Positions 43,746 through 52,900 of a stretch of DNA of 64,000 bases are shown piece by piece. The position numbers were made by a program, and so were the translations under genes. The notes under the pieces were generated by a model. The model was not told where the DNA came from. It searched no databases and saw only the letters and a program-made list of their open reading frames with translations. Source of the stretch: Bernardetia sp. Lineage in GTDB: Bacteria > Bacteroidota > Bacteroidia > Cytophagales > Bernardetiaceae. How positions within the stretch are numbered: position 1 is the stretch's first letter; every line of letters starts with the position of its first letter. The stretch spans positions 186,001 through 250,000 of the forward strand of contig JAHDBD010000002.1 in the NCBI GenBank assembly GCA_020630575.1. Direction: 5' to 3'.

Positions 43746-44669
43746 TTAGTTTATTAACCATTCCAAAATCTTTGGAAAGTGATCGTTTATTGCGTCTTTG
43801 TGTGTCAGCATGTTGTTATGGTCATAATCATGTAAATTCTGATTTGATTTTGACAACAACCAAAACTCATCTGTCGAATTATCAATCTCATCCATCAATA
43901 ATTTTACATCATTTGGGTTTCCCAAAATAGTATCGTTTGCTGCTGCAATATGAAGAGTAGGAGGGAAGTATCGTTGTTTCTGTTTTAAATTTTGGAAGCC
44001 GCTTTGGTAATCAAATTTATCTTTACAGAGCCATTTATCTTCCTTAATCCATTTATTAGATTCTGTTATAAATCCTCTGCTTTCGTCATCTGTTCCAAAG
44101 CCAATTTTTGTAGTAGGTAAATAACCTAGTGTTTTTCCAGAAACTTTACCCAAAAAATTCCATACAAAATCTATTTTTACTATTTTTTCTATTCCTTTTG
44201 TTCTGATTCTTCTTTTACTTCCAAAAAACACCATTTTTTTTGTAGCTTCTGCTATTTGTGGAAAACGTAACATAAAAGGAGGGATTATCACTCCACCCCA
44301 AGAATGAGCAGCCCAAAAATTAGGAAAATGACCTTTTATTTCTCTTATTTTATTAGCAAAAGTTGGCAAGTCTTCTAAAATATATTCAGTCTGTCCGAAA
44401 GTAGATTTAGAATTTACTTTTGGTTTACTCTCTCCTTTTCCCCTCAAGTCTGCAACAAAAACATCAAAACCATTTTCAGCTAAATAACTTCCAAACCCTT
44501 TTCCCTGTACAGAATAAAAGATACGACCATTTTCGACACTTCCATGAATAAGTAAAATAGTAGGTAGAGTTTGAAGATCTGAACCTTCTTTATAAATTCT
44601 TTTTAAATGTAAAGTATCATTATATTCTGTTTTTAAATCAATAAAAATAGATTCGTAATTTAATGGCAT
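43746..44669 (-). CDS. Alpha/beta hydrolase
   Basis: 307 residues, no signal peptide. LLIHGSVENGRIF gives the oxyanion-hole HG, VADLRGKGES is the usual strand after it, and the nucleophile elbow is AHSWGG with Ser123. The late NLHDYDHNNML segment supplies the catalytic His, with an Asp in AANDTILG. The layout suits a small-molecule esterase or lipase-like enzyme. It is 51 bases upstream of the DtxR/MntR-type gene on the same strand, so the two could be co-transcribed. The substrate is unknown. Confidence 0.88.
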   Translation of the reverse strand: MPLNYESIFIDLKTEYNDTLHLKRIYKEGSDLQTLPTILLIHGSVENGRIFYSVQGKGFGSYLAENGFDVFVADLRGKGESKPKVNSKSTFGQTEYILEDLPTFANKIREIKGHFPNFWAAHSWGGVIIPPFMLRFPQIAEATKKMVFFGSKRRIRTKGIEKIVKIDFVWNFLGKVSGKTLGYLPTTKIGFGTDDESRGFITESNKWIKEDKWLCKDKFDYQSGFQNLKQKQRYFPPTLHIAAANDTILGNPNDVKLLMDEIDNSTDEFWLLSKSNQNLHDYDHNNMLTHKDAINDHFPKILEWLIN

Positions 44670-44868
44670 TATTTTTTGATTTATCTTTTAGCTTTATGTA
44701 TTCAATAATCTTTCTCAAAACTTTATACAAAAAAACGTGTTTTGAAAACAACAAACAAGTTTTATAAAACTTTCTATCTTTAAGAGTCTATTTGAAAACA
44801 AAATTTAACATTTTCATTCGACTTCTTATTACCCTATTTTCAACTCACTTTTTAAACTTTATTTTTTT

Positions 44869-45687
44869 ATGAAAAAATTTTCTTATTTATCATTTATTGT
44901 TTTATTCTACTTTGTAACAGCATGTGCAACAGCACCACTTACGGGGCGAAAACAACTTATTTTACTTCCTGCATCTGAAATAAATTCGATGAGTTTTCAG
45001 GCTTATAACGAAATGCTTAGTGAACAAAAAGTAGTAAAAGGAACAACAGAGGCACAAACTATAACTAATGTAGGGCAGCGAATTCAATATGCTGTCGAAA
45101 CGTATCTTAAATCAGTAAACAAAACTGATTTAATTAAAGGTTTTCAGTGGGAATATAATTTAGTACAAGAACCTTCTGCAAATGCGTCGTGTATGCCTGG
45201 GGGAAAAGTGATTTTTCATACTGGAATTATGCCTATTTGCCAAACTCCAACAGGGGTTGGTGTGGTAATGGGACACGAAGTTGCACATGCTGTAGCTAGT
45301 CATGGTAATGAGCGAATGAGCCAAGGAATGGCTGCACAAGGAGTTTTATCTTTGGGAGCAGCTCTCATGAATCAAAAACCAACACTAGGAAAACAATTAA
45401 TTTTACAAGCTGCTGGATTAGGAACACAGGTAGGACTTTTGAAGTTTTCAAGAGATCAAGAATCAGAAGCTGACCATTTAGGAATTATTTTTATGGCAAT
45501 GGCAGGTTATAACCCAGCCGAATCAATTGCTTTTTGGCAACGTATGGCTGCACAAGCAGGAGGACAAGCACCACCAGAATTTTTATCTACACACCCAAGT
45601 TCTTCTACACGTATCAATAACCTCAAAAAATGGCTTCCAGAAGCAATGAAGTATTATAATGCTTCTCCATATAAAGGAAAACCGTAA
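44869..45687 (+). CDS. M48-family metalloprotease lipoprotein
   Basis: 272 residues. A lipoprotein signal ends at the lipobox VTAC (Cys19). The zinc motif HEVAH (His136, Glu137, His140) and the downstream Glu of ESEADHLG form the M48 active site, and THPSSSTRINNLKKW near the end is a family feature. It belongs to the LoiP/YcaL type, which works in the periplasm at the outer membrane in quality control of beta-barrel proteins. It is a single-gene unit closed by a terminator at 45715-45755. Confidence 0.93.
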   Translation: MKKFSYLSFIVLFYFVTACATAPLTGRKQLILLPASEINSMSFQAYNEMLSEQKVVKGTTEAQTITNVGQRIQYAVETYLKSVNKTDLIKGFQWEYNLVQEPSANASCMPGGKVIFHTGIMPICQTPTGVGVVMGHEVAHAVASHGNERMSQGMAAQGVLSLGAALMNQKPTLGKQLILQAAGLGTQVGLLKFSRDQESEADHLGIIFMAMAGYNPAESIAFWQRMAAQAGGQAPPEFLSTHPSSSTRINNLKKWLPEAMKYYNASPYKGKP

Positions 45688-45714
45688 TTATTTTGCAATA
45701 AATACTTTACAATC

Positions 45715-45755
45715 AAAAAAAACCTAGAACATATTATTTTGCTCTAGGTTTTTTG
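45715..45755. terminator. Bidirectional rho-independent terminator
   Basis: AAAAAACCTAGAAC and GCTCTAGGTTTTTT pair with one mismatch around an AT-rich loop, between converging stops at 45687 and 45780. Confidence 0.85.
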
Positions 45756-45779
45756 TTATGCAGTTAGAAGAAATACAGT

Positions 45780-47021
45780 TTAGCTTCTAGTATTTGGGTC
45801 ATAGGCATCTCTCAGACCATTTCCTAAAAGATTAAAAGCAAGAACTAAAATACTAATACAAAGACTTGGAAAGACAATCAAATGCCAACTATTACTTGTT
45901 CCAATAACGGAATATCCTTCCGAAACCATCATTCCCCAAGAAGGTGTGGGAGGCTGAACACCCAAGCCTAAAAAGCTCAGACCTGCTTCTATCAAAATAG
46001 CAGCTGCAAAATTTGAAGTCGTAACCACTACTATTTCGCCCAACATATTAGGCAAAATATGTCTAAAAATAATTCTCCAATGACTCATTCCAAAAGCATG
46101 GGTAGCTTCGATAAATGGTTTTCTTTTAATTGTTTTTATTTTTCCTCTTACAATACGAGCAATTTCTACCCACATCGTCAGACCAACAGCCACAAAAGCA
46201 ACCCAAATCCCTTTACTTTGAAGCACAATGGTAATTGCAATTACAAGCATAATACTAGGAATAGACCACACTACTGTCATAAACCAATGAATGACACTAT
46301 CTATCCAGCCACCAAAATAACCAGAAATTGCGCCCAAACTTACTCCCAAAACGAGTGAAATCAAAACAGCAATTGCACCAATAGTAAGAGAAATTCGTGT
46401 TCCATACATCAAACGACTCAAAATATCTCTACCCGAACGGTCAGTTCCGAGCCAATACGTACGAGTTTCTATATTTTCTTTTTGAAATTCTTCTGCCAGC
46501 TCAAATAAAGTAGTTGTTCGTATTCTTTTCTGAATATCAACATAGCGCACTGTGTCACCTTTTATTTGATAGTTATAGTTAAGAGAATCATCTGAAAGCA
46601 GTCCTGAAACACCTGCAAAAACGGGTTTAGTAGCATAAATGAGCGAATAGGAAAGTTCTTTTTTCTCTCTTCCATAAATTTTAAAAAATACTGTATCTCC
46701 CACAATCCTAAACGTATCTATTGGTGTAATTGTGTAGTCAGTTTCATCGCCATTATAAATACTTTCAAAAAAACCTGTATGTTCAGTAGAAATTCGTTTT
46801 CTAAACTTCAACATTTTTGTTTCAAAAACAGGTAATTCTTTACCTATCTGCACAGCTCCATCATTTGCATTTGGGGTTTTGTCAGGCATAATTGTATGAC
46901 CTGCAAGGGCTACAAAAACAGCAAATAAAATAACAAAAAGCCCAAACATGGCTGGTTTGTGTTTTAATAAGCGTTTGCGTATTTGTGAAGAAGGCGATAT
47001 ATGCTCAAATTCTGCTGCCAT
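45780..47021 (-). CDS. OppC/DppC-like ABC transporter permease with large periplasmic insert
   Basis: 413 residues. An OppC_N-type start (KRLLKHKPAMFGLFVILFAVFVALAG) gives TM1. A domain of about 140 residues follows, rich in Tyr/Phe and charged residues, which should be periplasmic. Then comes the binding-protein-dependent permease domain from WLGTDRSGRDILSRLMYGTR, with the EAA-like loop around EATHAFGMSHWRIIFRHILPN, and the ending NLLGNGLRDAYDPNTRS typical of DppC/OppC. The usual OppC is about 300 residues, so the insert is notable. No OppB, ATPase or binding protein lies nearby; partners are elsewhere. The substrate is probably a peptide or similar. Confidence 0.9.
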   Translation of the reverse strand: MAAEFEHISPSSQIRKRLLKHKPAMFGLFVILFAVFVALAGHTIMPDKTPNANDGAVQIGKELPVFETKMLKFRKRISTEHTGFFESIYNGDETDYTITPIDTFRIVGDTVFFKIYGREKKELSYSLIYATKPVFAGVSGLLSDDSLNYNYQIKGDTVRYVDIQKRIRTTTLFELAEEFQKENIETRTYWLGTDRSGRDILSRLMYGTRISLTIGAIAVLISLVLGVSLGAISGYFGGWIDSVIHWFMTVVWSIPSIMLVIAITIVLQSKGIWVAFVAVGLTMWVEIARIVRGKIKTIKRKPFIEATHAFGMSHWRIIFRHILPNMLGEIVVVTTSNFAAAILIEAGLSFLGLGVQPPTPSWGMMVSEGYSVIGTSNSWHLIVFPSLCISILVLAFNLLGNGLRDAYDPNTRS

Positions 47022-47205
47022 TTAGAGAAATAAACGAATGCAATATTAATTGAGAATGGAAATAAAAAATATTGGTGTTTTTCTTTTCCATTGCTAGAAA
47101 TTACTTTAAACGACTAATTTACTAAGAAAGTAACATAAAAACTATTCTTATTTAAAATAAACGATTGATAAAGTCAGATTACTTAGCATTAGTTACATTT
47201 GTTTA

Positions 47206-48423
47206 CTATTTTGTTCTTCTACCTTTCCAATTATAGCCTTTTTTCTGTGCAGCAATTCCAAAAAATATAGCATAAAAACTATAAAACATCCACCAAAAAG
47301 GCAGTGTAAAAATTGCTTTTAGTTGTCTCAAAAAATGCAATACAGAAAATAAAAACAGAAATTCTATACTCATTTTAATAAAAAAAGTAAGATAAAGATA
47401 CTTTCTTAGTTCTGAATTTATCAGATAAAAATCAGTTGTAAATATATCAAAAGCCATAAAAACAAACATTAATAAAGTAAAAACTTGAACCAAAAACACA
47501 AACATACTAATTGCTGCATGACTTATTTTTTTATGTTGATTCCATTTACTTGCCCAACGTTTGCGCTGATTATAAAATTGATTCCAAGTTTGAGTTGCTT
47601 CTGTTTCAACGATTGCTTTATCTGATTTTAAGAAAAAAATATTCTTAGGATAAACTTTGTGAAATTTATGTAATAAAAACTCATCATCTCCAGACGAAAT
47701 TTGATAGCCATCTTGTATAGTGTTATTTTTCTCTTGGTTTTCATATCCTCCCAATTCTTCAAATACCTTTTTGGAATATGCCATATTTGCGCCATTGCAA
47801 GTAAAAGGAAAACCAAAATTGAGAGCAGCACCTCCTGAGCCAATTAATGTAGCAAATTCAGAAGCCTGTAAAGCTGCAAAAAAATCTCTTTTATGATTTA
47901 AACGAACAGCTCCAGCAACAAAAAAGGCTTTTTCATCTCTTTTTTCTTTATAATCAATGAAATTTGAAAAAGTGGAAAGCCAACTTTTTTGAACTCTACA
48001 ATCTCCGTCTGTTGTGATGATATATTCAAACTTTGCTTTCGAAACTCCTAAAGTAATTGCTCGTTTTTTGTGTGCAGAATCAGCAGCAGTAACGGAAATA
48101 AGTTGCAAAGAATATGGCATTTTTTGGACTAAATTGGTTACAATTTCTGCCGTCTTATCATCCGAATTATCATCTAAAACTAAAACTTCAAAATTATTAG
48201 TATCTAAATCTTGTAAAGCCAAATCATTCAATAAAGCTGCAATATTTTGAGCCTCATTTCGGACAGGAATTAAAACAGAAAAACGGATTTTGTTGCTTTC
48301 TAAGTCTATCTTGCCATTGTTGGTGTTCTTGTCATCAACTTCGCCGTTGTTGGTGTCCCCACCAACTACATTATCACAAACAAAAACACCTTCTTTATGC
48401 CAACCGTAAATAACGAAAAGCAA
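47206..48423 (-). CDS. Family 2 membrane glycosyltransferase
   Basis: 405 residues from a TTG at 48423. The catalytic GT-A domain reads FSVLIPVRNEAQNIAALLNDL, VLVLDDNSDDKT, TTDGDCRV and the QRKRW motif (FYNQRKRWASK) of processive synthases. C-terminal membrane helices follow (VFLVQVFTLLMFVFMAF and more). The frame continues upstream as a hydrophobic helix (LIFWIYSCVLLFVIYGW) to a stop at 48481-48483 without any ATG, so the true start may be further up, perhaps an ATT at 48468. Residues about 22-40 (GGDTNNGE, KNTNNGKID) are encoded by two copies of an intergenic palindrome. It likely builds a surface polysaccharide, together with the MBOAT gene upstream. Confidence 0.85.
   Translation of the reverse strand: MLFVIYGWHKEGVFVCDNVVGGDTNNGEVDDKNTNNGKIDLESNKIRFSVLIPVRNEAQNIAALLNDLALQDLDTNNFEVLVLDDNSDDKTAEIVTNLVQKMPYSLQLISVTAADSAHKKRAITLGVSKAKFEYIITTDGDCRVQKSWLSTFSNFIDYKEKRDEKAFFVAGAVRLNHKRDFFAALQASEFATLIGSGGAALNFGFPFTCNGANMAYSKKVFEELGGYENQEKNNTIQDGYQISSGDDEFLLHKFHKVYPKNIFFLKSDKAIVETEATQTWNQFYNQRKRWASKWNQHKKISHAAISMFVFLVQVFTLLMFVFMAFDIFTTDFYLINSELRKYLYLTFFIKMSIEFLFLFSVLHFLRQLKAIFTLPFWWMFYSFYAIFFGIAAQKKGYNWKGRRTK
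48310..48366. repeat. Two palindromic repeat units inside the glycosyltransferase gene
   Basis: Read on the minus strand: GTTGGTGGGGACACCAAC then AACGGC, followed by GTTGATGACAAGAACACCAAC then AATGGCAAG. Both match the GTTGGT..ACCAAC-AACGGC-AAG form of the repeat at 37145-37174. They are in frame and encode GDTNNGE and DKNTNNGK, just before the conserved glycosyltransferase core. Confidence 0.6.
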
Positions 48424-48621
48424 AACGCAACTATAAATCCAAAAAATGAGTAGAGTGAGGTAGAAAATACACTTATTTGATTAGTGAAGGATTGATAAGA
48501 TCGAAAATACAGATAAATACAAGATAGGATTAAAATAATAATTCAAAAAATCCGTTTTTTCATCTGTCTAATCAGTAAAATCCGTGTTCTATAAAAAAGA
48601 TAGTGTAAAATACCATATTTT

Positions 48622-50166
48622 TTAAAACTGAAAATAAATAAAAGGCTGAATTCCTGCTGTCTTGAATTGGAAGAGAACTAAAAGAATGGTTACAATAACA
48701 ATTGCTTTCACTACATCTGGCAATTCTGCAAAGGCAATTCTTGTCGCTGCTTTTATATCTTCTGGTAACCAATGGATTACAAAACCTAAAAGCAAGACGG
48801 CATAAATAGTTTTGTATGCTGCAATCCTTTCAAAAATCCCTGCAAATTCGAACTTATAAAAAATCTGTTCTAACATTAAATTGACCGTCGCAACGTCAGC
48901 AGCACGAAAATACATCCAACAAAAACAAACAAAATGAAAGGTAATGATGAGCATTACTAAGTTATAAACCTTTGATTTTTGCCAAGATTCTGGAATATCA
49001 ACGAAAGTAAGCCATAGTTTATGAACAGCTAAAGCAACTCCATGAAGCGCACCCCAAATTACAAAACGCCAAGCGTTTCCGTGCCAAAGTCCACCCAAAA
49101 GCATTGTCAGAAATAAGTTTACATACGTTCTCGCTTTTCCTTTTCTGTTTCCACCCAAAGGAATATACAAATAATCTCTAAGCCAAGAAGAAAGCGAAAT
49201 ATGCCATCTACGCCAAAAATCAGTAATACTCACAGACTTGTAAGGAGAATTGAAATTGATAGGCAAACGAAAACCCAAAAGCAAAGCTACACCAATCGCA
49301 ATATCTGTGTAGCCTGAAAAATCGCAATAAATCTGAATTGCATAGCCATAAACAGCCATTAAATTTTCAAAACCTGTGTATTGAAAAGGCTCGGCAAAAA
49401 CTCTATCGACATAATTAGACGAAATATAATCTGAAATCAACATCTTCTTAACTAATCCATTGATAATCAGAAAAATAGCTTCATTATATTCTGTACTTGA
49501 CAGTTTATATTTTTTATAAATCTGTGGTACAAACTCAGATGCTCTCACAATAGGTCCTGCAACAAGTTGAGGAAAAAAGCTTACATAAAACCCAAAATCT
49601 ACTATATTTTTGACAGGTTCTAACTGCCTTCTATAAATATCTATGGAATAGCTAATTGTCTGAAAGGTATAAAACGAAATACCAACAGGAAGGAAAATAG
49701 AAGTGGTATCAAAATATGGTTTTCCTACAATTAGATTAAGGAAATACGAAAAATAGTCTGTTTTGGCAATATCCCACGAAGTTCCTGAAATCCATTCAGA
49801 AGTTGTATTAAGAGAATCAACAAAGAAAAAAGTATATTTAAAATAAGCTAAAACAGAGAGATTAATGAATACACTAAGCGTAACAAGTAATTTCCGATGT
49901 TTTTCGTCTTCACTTTTAAAAATAGATTCCCCAATAAAATAATCTACAATAGTAGAAAAAATCAGGAGCAGAAAAAACCAACCACTTGATAGATAATAAA
50001 AATAAAGACTAAAAATAGCTAGAAAAGAAGTTCTGGCAATCTGTTTATCTTTTGCAAACTGATAAACGAAAAGTACGAGCGCAAAGAAAAACCAAAATAA
50101 TACTTTCGTAAAAATCAGTGGGTCATTTTCTTTGTACAATAAAATACTTTTCCAAATACTTTCCAT
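48622..50166 (-). CDS. MBOAT-family membrane O-acyltransferase (AlgI-like)
   Basis: 514 residues, about eleven membrane helices. Signatures are FLPVGISFYTFQTISYSIDIYR, DFWRRWHISLSSWLRDYLYIPLGG, and the invariant His in GGLWHGNAWRFVIWGALHG. The protein ends with FKTAGIQPFIYFQF. AlgI-type members move acyl (often acetyl) groups across the membrane onto secreted polysaccharides, usually together with an SGNH-type partner, which is not adjacent here. The family 2 glycosyltransferase gene follows on the same strand after 198 bases, so both may serve one polysaccharide. Confidence 0.95.
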   Translation of the reverse strand: MESIWKSILLYKENDPLIFTKVLFWFFFALVLFVYQFAKDKQIARTSFLAIFSLYFYYLSSGWFFLLLIFSTIVDYFIGESIFKSEDEKHRKLLVTLSVFINLSVLAYFKYTFFFVDSLNTTSEWISGTSWDIAKTDYFSYFLNLIVGKPYFDTTSIFLPVGISFYTFQTISYSIDIYRRQLEPVKNIVDFGFYVSFFPQLVAGPIVRASEFVPQIYKKYKLSSTEYNEAIFLIINGLVKKMLISDYISSNYVDRVFAEPFQYTGFENLMAVYGYAIQIYCDFSGYTDIAIGVALLLGFRLPINFNSPYKSVSITDFWRRWHISLSSWLRDYLYIPLGGNRKGKARTYVNLFLTMLLGGLWHGNAWRFVIWGALHGVALAVHKLWLTFVDIPESWQKSKVYNLVMLIITFHFVCFCWMYFRAADVATVNLMLEQIFYKFEFAGIFERIAAYKTIYAVLLLGFVIHWLPEDIKAATRIAFAELPDVVKAIVIVTILLVLFQFKTAGIQPFIYFQF

Positions 50167-50415
50167 AGAGGCTAAAGAAATCAGTTTGTACGTTTGGTTG
50201 GATAATGGTTATTAGCAAAACAGTTTCAAAACTACTAAAAAAAAGGATTCTATTTTAGAAAAAATGGAAAAAATTAAAATTAAAATGAAAAGCATTACAA
50301 ATTTGATTGTGCTTTATGTAGAAAAACCAAATTTGATTTATTTTTTTCGTATATTTTCTAACTTTAACCTAACACTATCATTTTATCTAACTTTACCCAC
50401 AAATAAAATTAAAAT

Positions 50416-50844
50416 ATGTATCTACTTTATCAAAGTGTCGATGAATGTGCTAGTTCTTATATTGATACAGAAACCAATTACTATCTTATTCGATTACAAA
50501 AAAAAGTAGCCGAAGAAGATTACAAAGCTGCTTATTCTGCTATATTAGAAAGTAGTGAAACAAAACCGTATAGAAAAATTATTCTCTCTGTAGTAGATGA
50601 TAAAGACTTTCCACTTTCTGTTCCTTTTTCAGCTCGCAGTTGGTTTGCTTCTTATTTTGCGCCTAAATTTTATGCGATGGCAGAAAAAGATGTAACTGTA
50701 GGAATAGTAAAGCCTAAAACTAAGTTTCAAGAAAACATGATGAATGTTATTTTAGGTGTAGTTGATAAAGCCAACATAAAAATAAATGCCGAATATTTTG
50801 AAAGTGAAGAAGAAGCTAGAGAATGGATAAAAAATGCTGCCTAA
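50416..50844 (+). CDS. SpoIIAA/STAS-like small protein, dispersed fourth copy
   Basis: 142 residues, soluble. It has the same general plan as the tandem proteins at 1455-2700: N-terminal strand (NYYLIRLQKKVAEEDYKAAY), a strand KIILSVVDD, a central strand VTVGIVKPKTKFQENMMNVI and the closing YFESEEEAREWIKNA, which is the usual eeAxxWI end. Sequence similarity to those copies is low outside the ending, so the relation is by fold pattern. Function unknown. A terminator follows at 50855-50905. Confidence 0.5.
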   Translation: MYLLYQSVDECASSYIDTETNYYLIRLQKKVAEEDYKAAYSAILESSETKPYRKIILSVVDDKDFPLSVPFSARSWFASYFAPKFYAMAEKDVTVGIVKPKTKFQENMMNVILGVVDKANIKINAEYFESEEEAREWIKNAA

Positions 50845-50854
50845 CTTTATTTAG

Positions 50855-50905
50855 ATAAAAAAACAGATTCAAATAACTGTAAGATATTTTAAATCTGTTT
50901 TTTAT
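50855..50905 (+). terminator. Rho-independent terminator
   Basis: AAAAAACAGATT (ending near 50869) pairs with AATCTGTTTTTT (50892-50903) across an AT-rich loop that can pair further (AAATA with TATTTT). It starts about 10 bases after the stop at 50844. Confidence 0.75.
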
Positions 50906-51046
50906 TTCTAGGATAAGGAAAAAAGTTTTTATTTTTTTTTAGATTTTGCCACAAAGATTGTTTAGTCTTCGTAGTTATTTAAATTTACTAGATAATTATT
51001 CTTTAAAAGAAAACAAATTATGTTATAATATCTAACTAAAAAAACA

Positions 51047-51871
51047 ATGACCTTCATATACTTAAAAAACAATTGTATTTATTTCATTTTCACTTTAATA
51101 ATACTCTTTTTTTATTTTACAAATAGCTATGCTCAGGTGGATGTCATAGAAGATGAGTATGAGTACGATACAATTATTATAAAAAGAAAAGTGAAACAAC
51201 AATTTATTTATTCTAATTATAAAAAATCTGACCTAGATTTTTATCTTTCTCCTATTGCCCTTCTAGAACCTTTTGCAACAGTTTATTTTGGAACAGAATA
51301 TTTTTTAGAAGATAAAATTTCTCTTTATACAGATATAGGATATATCCTAAACTTCAGAAAAGAAAGAAATCTAGAAAATAGTGGAATTCCTTTGCCTCAC
51401 TCTAATTATCCTAGTTATGTTATAAAACCTGAAATACGATTTTATACGAAAAATAATCCTCAAAAGGCTTCGTATCATGCCATAAAATTTATGTTTCGAA
51501 ATATGAATTATAAGGAGAAACAAATAGTATATGATGAATATTTTTTTGATCCGACAACGCAAAGTTGGACAGTGGCAGGAGCTAGTTATGAATCAGATTA
51601 TAGAGTCAGAAGACGTTCTATAGGAATACAATATAGTAAAGGTTGGAAAGGAAAGTTTGTCAAGACATGGACAAGCAACTTTTATTTTGGGGTAGGTGCA
51701 AGACTTATTTCAAATAAACTCATAGATAAACGTCCAACTCCCTTTACTGATGATTGGATAGAATTGGGATTAGATTTTTTAGATTTAGAAAAACAGTATA
51801 AACTTTTTTCTATGGATATTTCGGTTGGTGTAAGAATTGGAACTAAGCTCAAAGCAAGAGCAGCTAATTAA
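51047..51871 (+). CDS. Outer-membrane beta-barrel protein of unknown function
   Basis: 274 residues. A long hydrophobic signal segment ends at NSYAQ (about 29). Mature strands such as ATVYFGTEYFLEDKISLYTDIGYIL, IKPEIRFYTK and DISVGVRIGTKL alternate polar and aromatic residues, as expected for a DUF3575-like outer-membrane barrel. No specific domain is recognised. It is closed by the terminator at 51912-51947. Confidence 0.6.
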   Translation: MTFIYLKNNCIYFIFTLIILFFYFTNSYAQVDVIEDEYEYDTIIIKRKVKQQFIYSNYKKSDLDFYLSPIALLEPFATVYFGTEYFLEDKISLYTDIGYILNFRKERNLENSGIPLPHSNYPSYVIKPEIRFYTKNNPQKASYHAIKFMFRNMNYKEKQIVYDEYFFDPTTQSWTVAGASYESDYRVRRRSIGIQYSKGWKGKFVKTWTSNFYFGVGARLISNKLIDKRPTPFTDDWIELGLDFLDLEKQYKLFSMDISVGVRIGTKLKARAAN

Positions 51872-51911
51872 AAGCTATTCTTGTTTAGTAGTATCAAAAT
51901 ACAATTAAGGT

Positions 51912-51947
51912 AAAGTCTTTTGCAAAAAAACGCAAAAGACTTTTTTG
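51912..51947 (+). terminator. Rho-independent terminator
   Basis: AAAGTCTTTTGC and GCAAAAGACTTTTTT form a perfect 11- to 12-bp stem with a T-run, 40 bases after the stop at 51871. Confidence 0.9.
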
Positions 51948-52267
51948 ATAGACAGAATGTATATTAATGTGAAATTGATATAAAAAATAAAATGGCAGAT
52001 AACTTATGGTGTTTCAACGACGACATAGATTATTGCCAACACTAAGTTCATATTAGAAGTAATTAGTATGCAGAGCGAATTTTGAGCATTTTTTTATAAT
52101 AAATTCCTTTAATACAAGAATTATTTGTATTTTTAAAATAAAAGAGACAAATTGCTATCCTATTTCAGTGCAGAACAGCAAATTATTCTACCACAATTTT
52201 AATAAATAACAGTTATTTATGCAAAAAATCAAATTTATATATTTTATAAAAACTCGTATGATTTGAT

Positions 52268-52275
52268 TACATTTG
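52268..52275 (+). promoter_or_regulatory. Predicted -7 element for the bactofilin gene
   Basis: TACATTTG matches TAnnTTTG. The -33 region 19 bases upstream reads TTTTA rather than TTTG. Transcription from here would give a leader of about 130 bases. Confidence 0.4.
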
Positions 52276-52411
52276 CAAAATATAAACATAGACACTATCC
52301 TACATAAATAATAGATTATAAAAAATTTTACACAGAATTGATTTAAAGGTTAATTAAGCAAACAGAATAGCAAAAGCTATCTTGTACAAATCATTAAAAT
52401 AAAAAATATTT

Positions 52412-52900
52412 ATGGCTATGTTCCAATCGAAAAAACAAACAGTAGGCTCAACAGAGGTAGAAGCAAATAATATTATAGGTAAAGGCACTAAAATTATAGG
52501 TGACCTGATAACACAAGGAAATATTCGAATTGATGGAGAAATCAACGGAAATATCACATCCAAATCTAAAGTAGCTTTAGGAAGTGGATCAAACCTAAAG
52601 GGAAATCTTGTATCTAGTAATGCAGAAATAGAAGGCGAAGTTACAGGAAATCTTTTTATTGCTGAACTGCTTATCTTGAAAGCAAATGCTGTTATTAATG
52701 GTGATGTTTGTGCGCTGCGCATGATAACTGAACCAGGTGCTAAAATAAATGGTCAGTGCAAAGTAGGAGAAGCTCCAAAAGTAACAACCTCATTACAAAA
52801 TCCAACTCTAAATAGCTCTTCTAATTCTGGAATAAACGGTAAAAAGAATGAACGACAAATCGAACAAAAATCAGAACGAGAACTTCAAACCTCAAGATAA
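52412..52900 (+). CDS. Bactofilin (polymer-forming cytoskeletal protein)
   Basis: 162 residues. The bactofilin core (about 18-115) is a right-handed beta helix of short repeats: NIIGKGTKIIGDLITQGNIR, IDGEINGNITSKSKVALGSG, AEIEGEVTGNLFIAELLILK and AVINGDVCALRMI, with GAKINGQCKVGE closing it. Flexible Ser/Asn-rich ends flank it. Bactofilins form nucleotide-free filaments at the membrane that localise cell-wall or motility enzymes. The last 53 bases overlap the start of an AtpZ/AtpI-like gene in another frame, a gene order often found in Bacteroidota. Confidence 0.95.
   Translation: MAMFQSKKQTVGSTEVEANNIIGKGTKIIGDLITQGNIRIDGEINGNITSKSKVALGSGSNLKGNLVSSNAEIEGEVTGNLFIAELLILKANAVINGDVCALRMITEPGAKINGQCKVGEAPKVTTSLQNPTLNSSSNSGINGKKNERQIEQKSERELQTSR

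Larger units (their letters stand above)
51872..52411. other. 540-base intergenic region upstream of bactofilin
   Basis: It contains a terminator (51912-51947), a weak member of the palindromic repeat class around 52005-52045 (GGTGTTTCAACGACGAC and TTGCCAAC) and a probable promoter box at 52268-52275. No open frame of note. Confidence 0.5.

Noticed and set aside
50264-50509. Open frame of 81 codons before the STAS-like gene at 50416
   Set aside because: It overlaps the better-supported gene in another frame and has no recognisable features.
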